Of a DNA stretch of 64,000 nt, positions 40,744 through 50,680 are shown piece after piece. The DNA comes from Methylotenera sp. Lineage in GTDB: Bacteria; Pseudomonadota; Gammaproteobacteria; Burkholderiales; Methylophilaceae. Both the position numbers and the translations under genes were made by a program. The notes beneath the pieces were generated by a model. That model made no database searches. It was not told the origin of the DNA and worked only from the letters and a program-made list of their open reading frames with translations. Numbering within the stretch: position 1 is the first letter of the stretch; every line of letters begins with the position of its first letter. The stretch spans positions 1 to 64,000 of the forward strand of contig PERG01000004.1 in assembly GCA_002928535.1 (NCBI GenBank). Direction: 5' to 3'.

Positions 40744-43209
40744 TTAGTACATTAATTCGTTAATCCGATTAATGAGAGCCTTCATCTCAAATGGCTTGGT
40801 AATCATTGCCATGCCTTTGCGTAAAAAACCGGATGATGAAGCAGCATTTTCTGCATAGCCTGTCATAAACAGCACTTTTAAATTACTTCTTTCCACCAAT
40901 GCAGCATCAGCGATCTGGCGACCATTAAGTCCCGGCAAACCAATGTCCGTTACCAGCAGATCGATCTTTTCTTTGCTTTTTAAAATCTCCAGGCCTGAAG
41001 GGCCGTCGTGCGCTTGGATAGTTGTAAAGCCGTACTCTACAAGTATTTCCACCACCAATCCGCGCACGATTTCATCATCTTCCACAACGAGGACCACGCG
41101 GCCATCCGCTTTAACATGATCATGTGCAGGCGCGGCTTCAACGATTTCCGTTACTTCTTCAACACTTTGATTATGTGGAAGAAATAAATGAATGGTAGTC
41201 CCTTGATTAGGGGTGCTATCAATCTTGCTGTAACCTTCTGATTGACGCGTGAACCCGTAAATCATCGATAGGCCTAAGCCGGTACCTTCACCTTGCGGCT
41301 TAGTGGTGAAAAATGGTTCAAATGCGCGCTCAATCACATCTGGTGTCATGCCTACCCCGGTATCGCTGACAGAGATTTTGATAAACTCGGCTTCTTCGTT
41401 ACTGCCGAATTTATTGTCAATAACATTGCTGGTTTCAATGATGAGCTTGCCACCATTTGGCATGGCATCCCGGGCATTAATCACCAAGTTAAGAATAGCA
41501 TTTTCCAGCTGGTTCGCATCGCACAAAGTTTCCCAAATATCGTCTGGCAGATTCAGGTGTAAGTCAATGTTTTCACCCAGCGTCCGTATTAATAGGTCTT
41601 CCATAGACAAAATCAATGGGTTGATATGAACCGGTTTTGGATCAAGGGGTTGTCTACGTGAAAATGCCAATAAACGATGCGTTAACCCAGCCGCGCGAAA
41701 TGCTGATTCCAGTGCATTGTCGATGTATTTTTCTATATTGACACTTTTACCTAGCTCCAGGCCAGTTTTAATGACCTGTAATGATCCTGTAATGCCTTGC
41801 AGCAAATTATTGAAATCATGGGCGATGCCGCCGGTTAACTGGCCTACGGCTTCCATTTTTTGCGATTGCCTGAGTGCATCTTCAACCTGCTTGCGCTCAT
41901 TCATTGCCGCTTCCAAAGCAGTCGTACGCTCAGCGACACGTTGTTCCAGAATCAGTTGTGATTCCTGCAGCACTTCTTCTGCCAGTACGCTATCGGTAAT
42001 ATCAATTACAAATAGGTGGAAACCATCGACTTCATTGGTAGAAGTGTAGCGGGGCAGGAAGCGAATTTTGGCTTCCCGTCGGTTATGATCAATATTGGGC
42101 CATGGATGCTGAAATTGGACACTTTCTCCTTGTAAAGCTTTTTCAATGTATTGGAGGGTTGTATCACCAAGATGCTCAATCATCAAAACATCGAGCGTAG
42201 CCCCGACCAAGTCTTTTGAATCTTTAAAAAACCAGTGTTCAGCAGCTTTATTCACAAATTGGATGCAATGATGTACATCCACAAATGCAATCAATACCGG
42301 TAACGAATCCGTGACTAGCCTAAGTTCTGACTGGCTGCGAACCAATGACTCCTCGATCTTCTTCCGTTCACCAATATCAATGAGCAAGCCAGGAAATCTC
42401 ACGGCCAGCCCGTCAGCATCCAGTTCACAGTTACCGTTGGCTTCTATCCAGCGCCAATGACCTTTCGCATCCTTAACGCGATATTCAGCGCGGTAAGCTC
42501 CGCCTCTGTGTAAAACGTCTGCAATCTTCCCGCGAAGATAGTTCACATCCTGAGGATGCACGACCTCAATATATTTGCTGAGGGGAATGCCATTTTTAAC
42601 TTGTTGCATGTCCAAGCCAAATGTATTGGCAAAACGTTCATCCCCGGTAACCACATCTTCTTGCACCTGCCATACCCAAGTACCTAATATCGCTCCGGAG
42701 TTTAAGGCAAGTTCCACCATCTCATTCGATGCGCGCACCTGCCATGCATATTGGCGCAAAGCTTCCAATTGGTCACGTATGGTAAATTGCCGGTTCCGTG
42801 CAGACACGGCCCATTTCACAGCACTGATAAGCGACTCTTTGCTGAGCGGTCTTTCTAGGACCATGACATTGCTAATTTTTTCGGGCAGTAAATTCAATAC
42901 TGTGATTTGTCGATTAGTGGGTCCACTATGCCTGGGAGGCGCTAGATAGATAAATGGCAAGTCTGACCAAGTCGGCTGTGCTTGTAGCATTTCGACCAAA
43001 GGAGATAAGTCCTGTGTGGCGATTGCTTCACTGGTAATAATCACAGCCGCGGATTCATTATCGATGGAAGCAGCTAATTGAGGAATCGAATCCATAATGG
43101 AAGATTCGATTTTAGATTCGGTAAGCAAATTTTTGAGGTATTCCGCATCTCGTCCCATCGGTGCGGAAATTAAAACCTTGCAGCCTTCTGGCTGTAAGCG
43201 CTTAGTCAT
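40744..43209 (-). CDS. PAS-containing hybrid histidine kinase with C-terminal receiver
   Basis: GGIAHDFNNLLQGITGSL H-box, HATPase GTGLGLSMIYGF, receiver LLVTDIGLPGLNG. Confidence 0.95.
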   Translation of the reverse strand: MTKRLQPEGCKVLISAPMGRDAEYLKNLLTESKIESSIMDSIPQLAASIDNESAAVIITSEAIATQDLSPLVEMLQAQPTWSDLPFIYLAPPRHSGPTNRQITVLNLLPEKISNVMVLERPLSKESLISAVKWAVSARNRQFTIRDQLEALRQYAWQVRASNEMVELALNSGAILGTWVWQVQEDVVTGDERFANTFGLDMQQVKNGIPLSKYIEVVHPQDVNYLRGKIADVLHRGGAYRAEYRVKDAKGHWRWIEANGNCELDADGLAVRFPGLLIDIGERKKIEESLVRSQSELRLVTDSLPVLIAFVDVHHCIQFVNKAAEHWFFKDSKDLVGATLDVLMIEHLGDTTLQYIEKALQGESVQFQHPWPNIDHNRREAKIRFLPRYTSTNEVDGFHLFVIDITDSVLAEEVLQESQLILEQRVAERTTALEAAMNERKQVEDALRQSQKMEAVGQLTGGIAHDFNNLLQGITGSLQVIKTGLELGKSVNIEKYIDNALESAFRAAGLTHRLLAFSRRQPLDPKPVHINPLILSMEDLLIRTLGENIDLHLNLPDDIWETLCDANQLENAILNLVINARDAMPNGGKLIIETSNVIDNKFGSNEEAEFIKISVSDTGVGMTPDVIERAFEPFFTTKPQGEGTGLGLSMIYGFTRQSEGYSKIDSTPNQGTTIHLFLPHNQSVEEVTEIVEAAPAHDHVKADGRVVLVVEDDEIVRGLVVEILVEYGFTTIQAHDGPSGLEILKSKEKIDLLVTDIGLPGLNGRQIADAALVERSNLKVLFMTGYAENAASSSGFLRKGMAMITKPFEMKALINRINELMY

Positions 43210-44714
43210 GTGAAGCGTGGTTCTAGCAACTGATCACTACTACCTTTATACTCAGGTACACCAGTTAGCACACCCTGGAACTGGTTTAACACATTGCCGA
43301 TGCGTAAACCTTGCGAATCTATGCGAAGTTCCCGGATGGTATCTTCATGAGAGCCCCCACGATTTTTGATGATGGAAATGGCTTTCCGGATACGGCCTTC
43401 AGATTCAAAGAAGCGCAATAACATAACTGTATCAGCGACATAACTGACATTTAAACCACCGGTAGACATAGTGCCCACCAGGCTTTGTTGCGGATTAATC
43501 ATTAAAGTAGCGACACCTTGTTGGTTCAGATAGGTGAGCATTTCATGCATTTGTAATAGCAGCTCCTTTTCTTGGGGCATAGAGGCGGTATAGCCACTCA
43601 GGCTATCAATGACGATTAATTTGGCATTTTTTTGTTCTACTTCATCTTTCATCATCCAGGCGAATTCACCGGGTGATATTTCTGCCGGGTCCATTTGGTG
43701 CACGCTTAATAAACCAACATCCATAAACTTCTTAAAATCAAAGCCTAGTAGTCGTGAGCGGGATAACAAAGTGCCGATGCGCTCATCAAATTGGTAAATT
43801 ACTACGCGTTCGCCGCGCTCGCAGGCTGTAGACACGTATTGCAGAGAAATATTGGTCTTGCCGCACCCAGCCGGGCCAGTGATAAGCGTGGTTGTGCCTT
43901 TTTGAATGCCGCCATGTAGCATTTCGTCTAACTCTTTTAAGCCACTTGGTACATGCTTACCATCAAAATGCGTATGGTGTTCAGATGCTACCAAGCGGGC
44001 ATACACTACAATGCCGCCTTGTTTGATCACAAAATCATGGTAGCCGGCAATAAAATTGACCCCTCGTAATTTTTGAATTTGCAGCTTTCTACGTGCACCG
44101 CCAAAATCTAGGGTTTTTCTTTCCAATGTGATCACCCCATGACACAAGCTATGTAAATGTGAATCGCTTCCGCCTCTAGGATTACCCGTCATATCATCTA
44201 CTAATAGCACAGTGATGCCGCGTTTTGCGAAATGCTGTTTAAGCATTAACAACTGACGTCTATAGCGTAGTGTGTCTTGCGCCAATAAGCGCATTTCAGA
44301 CAAGCTATCAAATACGACACGCGTTGGTTTTATCGCATCGACTTTATCTGTGATAAGTTTAATGGTCTGAGATAGCTCAACTTCCCAAGGGTGCAGAATA
44401 CTTTGTTCGCGGTCGAAACTTAAAGCGATATCCGCTTGAGCTAACTCAAATAAGTGCATGTTGCCAAACGCCCATTGATGAGATTCTGCTACAGCGGCTA
44501 ATTCTTCAGAAGTTTCTGAAAGCGTAACATACAGTACAGTTTCACCATGCACCATACCCTCCATTAAAAACTGCATGGCCATGGTCGTTTTGCCGGAACC
44601 GGGGGCGCCTTCTAAAAGGTAAAATCGCCCTGCAGGCAAACCACCTTTTAAAATGTGGTTCAGACCTTCAATACCGGTTTTAGCTATCTTTTGCTGTGTT
44701 TTTTGATCATCCAT
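43206..44714 (-). CDS. KaiC/RAD55-like double ATPase-domain protein
   Basis: Two P-loop modules (LEGAPGSGKTTMAMQFL, ITGPAGCGKTNISLQYV); ATGA overlap with the kinase start. Confidence 0.93.
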   Translation of the reverse strand: MDDQKTQQKIAKTGIEGLNHILKGGLPAGRFYLLEGAPGSGKTTMAMQFLMEGMVHGETVLYVTLSETSEELAAVAESHQWAFGNMHLFELAQADIALSFDREQSILHPWEVELSQTIKLITDKVDAIKPTRVVFDSLSEMRLLAQDTLRYRRQLLMLKQHFAKRGITVLLVDDMTGNPRGGSDSHLHSLCHGVITLERKTLDFGGARRKLQIQKLRGVNFIAGYHDFVIKQGGIVVYARLVASEHHTHFDGKHVPSGLKELDEMLHGGIQKGTTTLITGPAGCGKTNISLQYVSTACERGERVVIYQFDERIGTLLSRSRLLGFDFKKFMDVGLLSVHQMDPAEISPGEFAWMMKDEVEQKNAKLIVIDSLSGYTASMPQEKELLLQMHEMLTYLNQQGVATLMINPQQSLVGTMSTGGLNVSYVADTVMLLRFFESEGRIRKAISIIKNRGGSHEDTIRELRIDSQGLRIGNVLNQFQGVLTGVPEYKGSSDQLLEPRFT

Positions 44715-45098
44715 ATCACAAAATTACTATGGGAAAAAACGTTCGTCAATAGGCTTTATCCTACAAAACATACAGACCATATGGGAGCTAAACAGATTCC
44801 ATTTAATCCATAATTAAAATTAATAATTTTTAAAAAATCATGATATTTTCAATATAATCAGGTGCTTGTATGTTGTTATCTATAAAATTATCTTATGCAA
44901 AGATAAATAAATAATTTTTATAATCGATTATTAGCCTGGGTAATTTTCTCTAAATATCAGTGGGTAAAAGTGGATATTTTTTGACTTATTAATTAAGTTA
45001 ATACATTCCATCTGCATAGTTTCACTTACATATATATCACAACAATTTTTAGCCCTGTAAGTTAAAATCGCGTACTTCCGATCGCTTTAGGGATAACA

Positions 45099-46289
45099 AT
45101 GCATAACCGAATGAGTGACTGGCTGAGAGGCTTTTCCCCAGACCCGGTCACGGTTAACTATATCGAGCGTACACGCGCCTGTTTAGGCGCTTTTTTTGGC
45201 ATTGTGCTTACTAGTGTCGTCACGTATTGGATCGTGGGGCCTGATATATCTTTGCCTTTGTTAATGGCACCCATCGGTGCATCGGCCGTGCTGCTATTTG
45301 CAGTGCCTTCCAGTCCGCTTGCACAGCCGTGGTCAATCATCGGTGGTAATCTCGTAGCGGCATTTTTTGGTGTTAGCTGTGCCCTGTTGATTCGAGAGCC
45401 AGTGATTGCTGCTGCCTTTGCCTTAAGCCTGGCGATTGCCGGCATGTTTGCGTTGCGTTGCCTACACCCACCTAGCGGCGCAGTAGCACTCACAGCGGTA
45501 TTGGGCGGCCAAGCTATTCACGAGCTAGGCTATAGCTTTATTTTATTTCCGGTTGGGGTTAACTCTCTCTTACTGTTGTTAGTGGCCATCGTGTTTAACA
45601 ATGCGACCCGCAGAACTTACCCACATGTAGCTGTTAAACCTGCTGAGTCACATCGTACTACTGATATACCACCAGAGATGCGCTTTGGTTTTACCGCGGA
45701 AGATTTGAATGAAGTGCTCAAGGAATACAACCAGGTGCTGGATGTCAGCCGTGACGATTTGCAAGTATTACTGCAGCAAACAGAGATGCACGCCTATCGT
45801 CGCCGGTTTGGCGAAATTACCTGTGAAGACATCATGTCCAAAGATGTAGTATCGGTGGTGTTCGGTACAGAGTTGGAAGAAGCCTGGGCCTTACTCAGAA
45901 AACATAAGATTAAAGCCTTACCGGTAGTAGACAGAAGCCAGCGCGTTATTGGCATTATCACGCAAGTGGATTTTATGAAGCATGCCAACCTGGAAGTGTA
46001 CGATGGCTTTGAAAGCAAGCTTAAGCGGTTCATCCAGCGCACACACAGATTAGATTCACAAAAACCCGAAGTGGCCGGTCAGATAATGACTTCACCTGCG
46101 GTGACTGCACAGCGCAGTATGCATATTATTGAGTTGATTCCGCTCATGTCGCAGCAGCGCGTCCATCACCATATTCCAGTGGTGGATGAAGATCGGCGCC
46201 TGGTAGGCATTGTCACACAATCGGATCTAGTCTCGGCGCTCTATCATGGGCGCATTGCCAACCTGAAAACCTTAGGGCTTTCTTCTTAG
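45099..46289 (+). CDS. HPP family membrane protein with C-terminal CBS pair
   Basis: HPP motif RCLHPPSGAVALTAVLGG and two CBS domains. Confidence 0.92.
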   Translation: MHNRMSDWLRGFSPDPVTVNYIERTRACLGAFFGIVLTSVVTYWIVGPDISLPLLMAPIGASAVLLFAVPSSPLAQPWSIIGGNLVAAFFGVSCALLIREPVIAAAFALSLAIAGMFALRCLHPPSGAVALTAVLGGQAIHELGYSFILFPVGVNSLLLLLVAIVFNNATRRTYPHVAVKPAESHRTTDIPPEMRFGFTAEDLNEVLKEYNQVLDVSRDDLQVLLQQTEMHAYRRRFGEITCEDIMSKDVVSVVFGTELEEAWALLRKHKIKALPVVDRSQRVIGIITQVDFMKHANLEVYDGFESKLKRFIQRTHRLDSQKPEVAGQIMTSPAVTAQRSMHIIELIPLMSQQRVHHHIPVVDEDRRLVGIVTQSDLVSALYHGRIANLKTLGLSS

Positions 46290-46316
46290 GTTTTTTGGTA
46301 GCTTACTACCCTCAAA

Positions 46317-47798
46317 CTATAAGAAACGTGCCCATATCCGTGCACTTCTTTCTTTGAGGCGAGAATAAAGCGAGCGTTTTTTCCATTGTTCATGGGTAAT
46401 CAAATGCGAGGAGGCAAGGTCTTTCTCGAAAAGCGCTTTCATCTTATCGCCAAACTCCTGGCCGAGTACGACGGCATTGATCTCATAGTTACTCACAAAA
46501 CTGCGCCAATCCATGTTAGTGGAGCCGATAGTGGACCATACGCCATCAATTACTGCGGTTTTGGCATGGAGTAATGCGTCATTGCGCTCGTAAATTTTTA
46601 CCCCGGCTTTAAGCAGTTCATCGTAATAGGAGCGTGAAGTGTAATACACCAGTTCGGAATCACTTTTGCCGGGCAATAGCAGGCGTACATCAACCCCGCG
46701 CTGGACAGCTTCTTTTAATGCCGTGAGCATTTGCGGGTCTGGTACGAAGTAGGCGTTGGTAATCCAAAGCTGGGTTTCGGCACTATTGAAAGCAGAAAGC
46801 AAGGTGACATACATCTGGTTATAAGTATCTTCCGGCGAACTACCAATCGCACGAACAACCTCTTTGCCCTTACTATTCAACTCCGGATAGTAATTCCTAT
46901 CCACCAGTAATGGCCCTTTCTGACCCGCCCAGGCGGCGAGAAACATTTTCTGGAATTCAGCCACAATAGGGCCGGCAATGCGCATATGCGTATCGCGCCA
47001 GGGAATATCTTTTACCCCTTTTTTTTCACTGCTAGACTTACTGCCGGAGAAAGAACCACGCGAGTACACGCTACTGATATTAATGCCGCCCAAGAAAGCG
47101 GTATTGCCATCGACAATCAGTAGCTTGCGATGATCCCGTTCATTCACCTGCCAGCCTTTGCGCGCTTTCAGCGGGTTTACCGGATTAAATTCCAAGGTAT
47201 TAATGCCGCTATCTTTCAGGGTTTTGAAAAATGCAGCTGGCGTGGTCAGTGAACCTACACTGTCATACATGACGTTTACCTGTACGCCACTTTTCTGTTT
47301 GCGAATAAGCAGGTCGGCAAAGCGCTGACCAACCTCATCATCACCTTCAAAAATAAAGGTTTCCAGGTTGATATGGTCTTTTGCTTGTTCAATGGCATCA
47401 AACATAGCCTGATAGGTCGTTGGACCGTCAATTAATAGCTCAACATAATTGCCGACTACCAACGGATTGCCAAAGACTTCAGTTTCAATGGCTAAATGCT
47501 TATCGAAGATTTGCGTTTCCGGACTGTCTTTTTTAAGCCGGGCTAGTATTTCCTTACTGCGTTTGCTGGAAAGTGGGCCATTAGCACCGTCAAATTGGAT
47601 GGGCTTGGCGCGTTCCAGCGACATATCCGGCACCATGATGGGAATAGAGCTACAGCCGAATAATAAAAGACTAAGGATAAGAGGAAGGCTAGAGATGCCT
47701 GTGGATTTGAACCAGCTGGAAAGTTTATTCGTTCTCATTAATATTTTCCTGAAGCCCCACCATGCGCCATTGCATGGATTTAAAGTGGCTTTGTGCAT
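46317..47798 (-). CDS. phospholipase D / cardiolipin synthase-like protein
   Basis: Two HKD motifs: ERDHRKLLIVDGNTAFLGGIN and LLHAKTAVIDGVWSTIGSTNMD; lipoprotein-like N-terminus. Confidence 0.93.
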   Translation of the reverse strand: MHKATLNPCNGAWWGFRKILMRTNKLSSWFKSTGISSLPLILSLLLFGCSSIPIMVPDMSLERAKPIQFDGANGPLSSKRSKEILARLKKDSPETQIFDKHLAIETEVFGNPLVVGNYVELLIDGPTTYQAMFDAIEQAKDHINLETFIFEGDDEVGQRFADLLIRKQKSGVQVNVMYDSVGSLTTPAAFFKTLKDSGINTLEFNPVNPLKARKGWQVNERDHRKLLIVDGNTAFLGGINISSVYSRGSFSGSKSSSEKKGVKDIPWRDTHMRIAGPIVAEFQKMFLAAWAGQKGPLLVDRNYYPELNSKGKEVVRAIGSSPEDTYNQMYVTLLSAFNSAETQLWITNAYFVPDPQMLTALKEAVQRGVDVRLLLPGKSDSELVYYTSRSYYDELLKAGVKIYERNDALLHAKTAVIDGVWSTIGSTNMDWRSFVSNYEINAVVLGQEFGDKMKALFEKDLASSHLITHEQWKKRSLYSRLKERSARIWARFL

Positions 47799-47799
47799 T

Positions 47800-48891
47800 C
47801 TATTCTAATATCGCAAGTGGATGAATGCTTTGTGTTTTAATCAGACAATAAAGTTTGCTTTTGGGTTGCAATTGCAAATGCTGTACGGAATTAGCGGTCA
47901 CTTCTGCCATAAGGTGGGCATTGGAATTTTCCAGCTGGATCGTCACCAGTGTTTTATGTTGAATCGTTTGGATATCCAGAACCATGCCCGCCAATTGATT
48001 TTGGATGGTAACGCCTTCAATCTTTTGCCTAGACAATGCCACATTTGATGCAGCAATAGAAACGGATACGGCCTCACCAATGGCTGCCCTGATTAGCGGG
48101 ATGCGCAGCAACTGGCCGCCCAAGGTGGTCACGGTATAACCTTCATCCGGCAGATGCGCTTGCACTTGGCCGTGCAAGACATTTTCCAATCCTAACGACT
48201 GCGCTAGTGATAATGCCGGAATCTGTTGCATGACCTCATGAAATACCCCTTGCGTGAGCAATCGACCCTGGTCGATCATGGCAATTTCGGAAGTTAAATA
48301 CAGAATTTCATCAATGGCATGGCTCACGTAAATCATCGGGATATTGAGCTCATTTTTGATGCGCCTTAAAAATGGCAGTATCTGCTGCTTAAGGCGAGTA
48401 TCCAATGAAGCCAGTGGTTCATCCATCAACAATAATCGTGGTGAGGTAAGCAGGGCGCGCCCCAAGGCTACACGCTGTTTTTGACCGCCGGAAAGTGCAT
48501 GCGGCTTTTGCTCCAGTAAGGGTGTTAACTCCAACAGTTCTACAATCTGCGCAAAACCTAAACGTCGCTCGGCAGGCGCCAATAAACGATAGCCATAGCA
48601 TAAATTATCTTTAACAGTGAGATGCGGAAATAAACGGCTGTCTTGAAAAACCAATCCGATATGCCGTTTATGTATAGGCGTATTGATACGATTTTCGCTA
48701 TGGAATAAAGCTTGATGATCCAGCGTCAGGTATCCGGTATCTGGTTTCGTGATGCCAGCGATCATATTCAGCAATGTGCTTTTGCCAGCACCTGATGGGC
48801 CATATATACCTAATGTGCCTAACACCGGTAGGTTTAACGCGACATCGAAATCAAAATTGCCTCGCTGACTTTTGAAATGCAGCGCCATCAT
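47800..48891 (-). CDS. modC: molybdenum ABC transporter ATP-binding protein ModC
   Basis: GPSGAGKSTLLNMIAG, LSGGQKQRVALGRALL, C-terminal TOBE/MOP; in modABC order. Confidence 0.95.
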   Translation of the reverse strand: MMALHFKSQRGNFDFDVALNLPVLGTLGIYGPSGAGKSTLLNMIAGITKPDTGYLTLDHQALFHSENRINTPIHKRHIGLVFQDSRLFPHLTVKDNLCYGYRLLAPAERRLGFAQIVELLELTPLLEQKPHALSGGQKQRVALGRALLTSPRLLLMDEPLASLDTRLKQQILPFLRRIKNELNIPMIYVSHAIDEILYLTSEIAMIDQGRLLTQGVFHEVMQQIPALSLAQSLGLENVLHGQVQAHLPDEGYTVTTLGGQLLRIPLIRAAIGEAVSVSIAASNVALSRQKIEGVTIQNQLAGMVLDIQTIQHKTLVTIQLENSNAHLMAEVTANSVQHLQLQPKSKLYCLIKTQSIHPLAILE

Positions 48892-49568
48892 GATTCGGCC
48901 GCCTTCCTCGAGCGTAAGCTATAAATAATTAGCAGCACCACAAAAGAAAATACCAACATTAATGCCGATAGCGCATGTGCTTCTGAATATTCTAACGCTT
49001 CAACATGGTCGTAAATCTGCACCGAGGCTACACGTGTGACGCCCGGAATATTGCCACCGATCATAAGCACCACGCCGAATTCACCGATGGTATGCACAAA
49101 GGTCAGGATCATGGCGGTGATAAAACCGGTTTTAGATAATGGGGCAACTACCGTAAAAAAGGTGTGCCAAGCTGTAGCGCCCAGTGATGCGGCTGCATCT
49201 AGCAAGGGCTTGCCCACAGACTCAAATGCATTTTGCAAAGGCTGCACCATAAACGGCAAGGAATAAAATACCGAAGCGATGACCAATCCGCCAAAAGTAA
49301 ATGGCAGCGCTTGCCAACCTAGTGCTTGCACCGCCTCACCAACCGGACCATTCGGGCCCAGGGCTAGCAGGAAATAAAACCCTAATACAGATGGCGGCAA
49401 TACCAGCGGCATGGCGACGAAGGTGCTGATGAATCCCTTCGCACGTGAGTCCGTACGTGCAAGCCACCAGGCGAGTGGCGTGGCTAAGATGAGCAAAATC
49501 AGCGTGACCACGCTAGCGAGTTTAAGCGTTAAATAAATTGCCTGGTAATCGGCTGGGCTTAAGTGCAT
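48888..49568 (-). CDS. modB: molybdate ABC transporter permease ModB
   Basis: BPD permease, VHTIGEFGVVLMIGGNIPGVTR. Confidence 0.96.
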   Translation of the reverse strand: MHLSPADYQAIYLTLKLASVVTLILLILATPLAWWLARTDSRAKGFISTFVAMPLVLPPSVLGFYFLLALGPNGPVGEAVQALGWQALPFTFGGLVIASVFYSLPFMVQPLQNAFESVGKPLLDAAASLGATAWHTFFTVVAPLSKTGFITAMILTFVHTIGEFGVVLMIGGNIPGVTRVASVQIYDHVEALEYSEAHALSALMLVFSFVVLLIIYSLRSRKAAES

Positions 49569-49614
49569 TGTTGGCTTTATTGTATGTACATCTGATTGAT
49601 TGAGCGCTTAAATC

Positions 49615-50394
49615 TTATTGCTGTTCATGTGGCAGTATAAAACCATATCTGACCATAATATGCCTGGCTTCAGGACTTACCATAAAATTTGCGAATCTGC
49701 CCGCTAGTGGATTTTGCTCCGCATGTTTGGTCATGACAAAGCCCTGTTCCAGCGGTGCGTGCAAATGTTCTGGAATCAAAGAATAGCTGCCGCTTTTAAC
49801 TAGCCCGCTACTTAATGCCAGCGATAGCGCAATAATGCCAACTTCTGCATTACCCGTCTGCACGAATTGCGCTGTTTGCGATACGTTTTCGCCATACACT
49901 AATTTACTTTCCAGTTGCGACCATAGCCCTGAAGCTTTAAGTGCCTCTTCAGCACGTTTGCCATAGGGAGCATGTTTTGGATTTGCAATAGCGATGCGCT
50001 TGACTGCCGGGTTGAGCAAACTTGCCAGGGACATTTTGGCCGCACTATATTGGCCATTTGGCGCCCATAATACGATGCGTCCTATGGCATATGGGATTAC
50101 CGGCGCCTTTGCATAGGCATCCGTGACTAGTTTATTAGGGTAACTGGTATCTGCCGAAAAATAGATATCGTAAGGCGCGCCTTGTTGGATTTGCGTAAAG
50201 ATCTTGCCGGAAGAGCCGTAAATTACATGGATCTCATCCTGAGGATTATTTTTACTGTAGTGTTTTATCGCTTCATCTAGTGCAAATTTCAAATCTGAAG
50301 CTGCTGCAATAGTGATTTTTTCTGCATGTGCAGGGTGGGCTACAGCCAATAGCATAACTATACTTAATACTAAAATTCGTTGAATGAAATGCAT
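49615..50394 (-). CDS. modA: molybdate ABC transporter substrate-binding protein ModA
   Basis: Signal peptide, AASDLKFALDEAIKHY, IANPKHAPYGKRAEEAL. Confidence 0.95.
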   Translation of the reverse strand: MHFIQRILVLSIVMLLAVAHPAHAEKITIAAASDLKFALDEAIKHYSKNNPQDEIHVIYGSSGKIFTQIQQGAPYDIYFSADTSYPNKLVTDAYAKAPVIPYAIGRIVLWAPNGQYSAAKMSLASLLNPAVKRIAIANPKHAPYGKRAEEALKASGLWSQLESKLVYGENVSQTAQFVQTGNAEVGIIALSLALSSGLVKSGSYSLIPEHLHAPLEQGFVMTKHAEQNPLAGRFANFMVSPEARHIMVRYGFILPHEQQ

Positions 50395-50424
50395 GTAAAT
50401 TGGCTTATATTCACAAATTGATGT

Positions 50425-50450
50425 CCGCTATATTATCATGAATATAGCGG
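50425..50450. promoter_or_regulatory. candidate ModE operator upstream of modA
   Basis: CCGCTATATT-ATCATG-AATATAGCGG, perfect 10-bp arms, 6-bp spacer, resembles CGCTATATA-N6-TATATAACG ModE consensus. Confidence 0.75.
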
Positions 50451-50680
50451 TCCAAAAGTTGGAATCCTCGGTTTAATCTGTGCTAACAAAGTCTGTTGAA
50501 TTCCCTGATTGCATTTATATGTAATCAGGTTAATAATTTGCTGGCAAACTTAATAGTGGTATTGCAGACGTTAAATTTGTTATCGTTAGCGTTAAGTAAA
50601 CAATATTAAAAATAAACCTGTGCTAGATTTCATAGGCTAGTCAATCACTTAATGCAAGTTTAACGGTGGGGGAATAAAAG

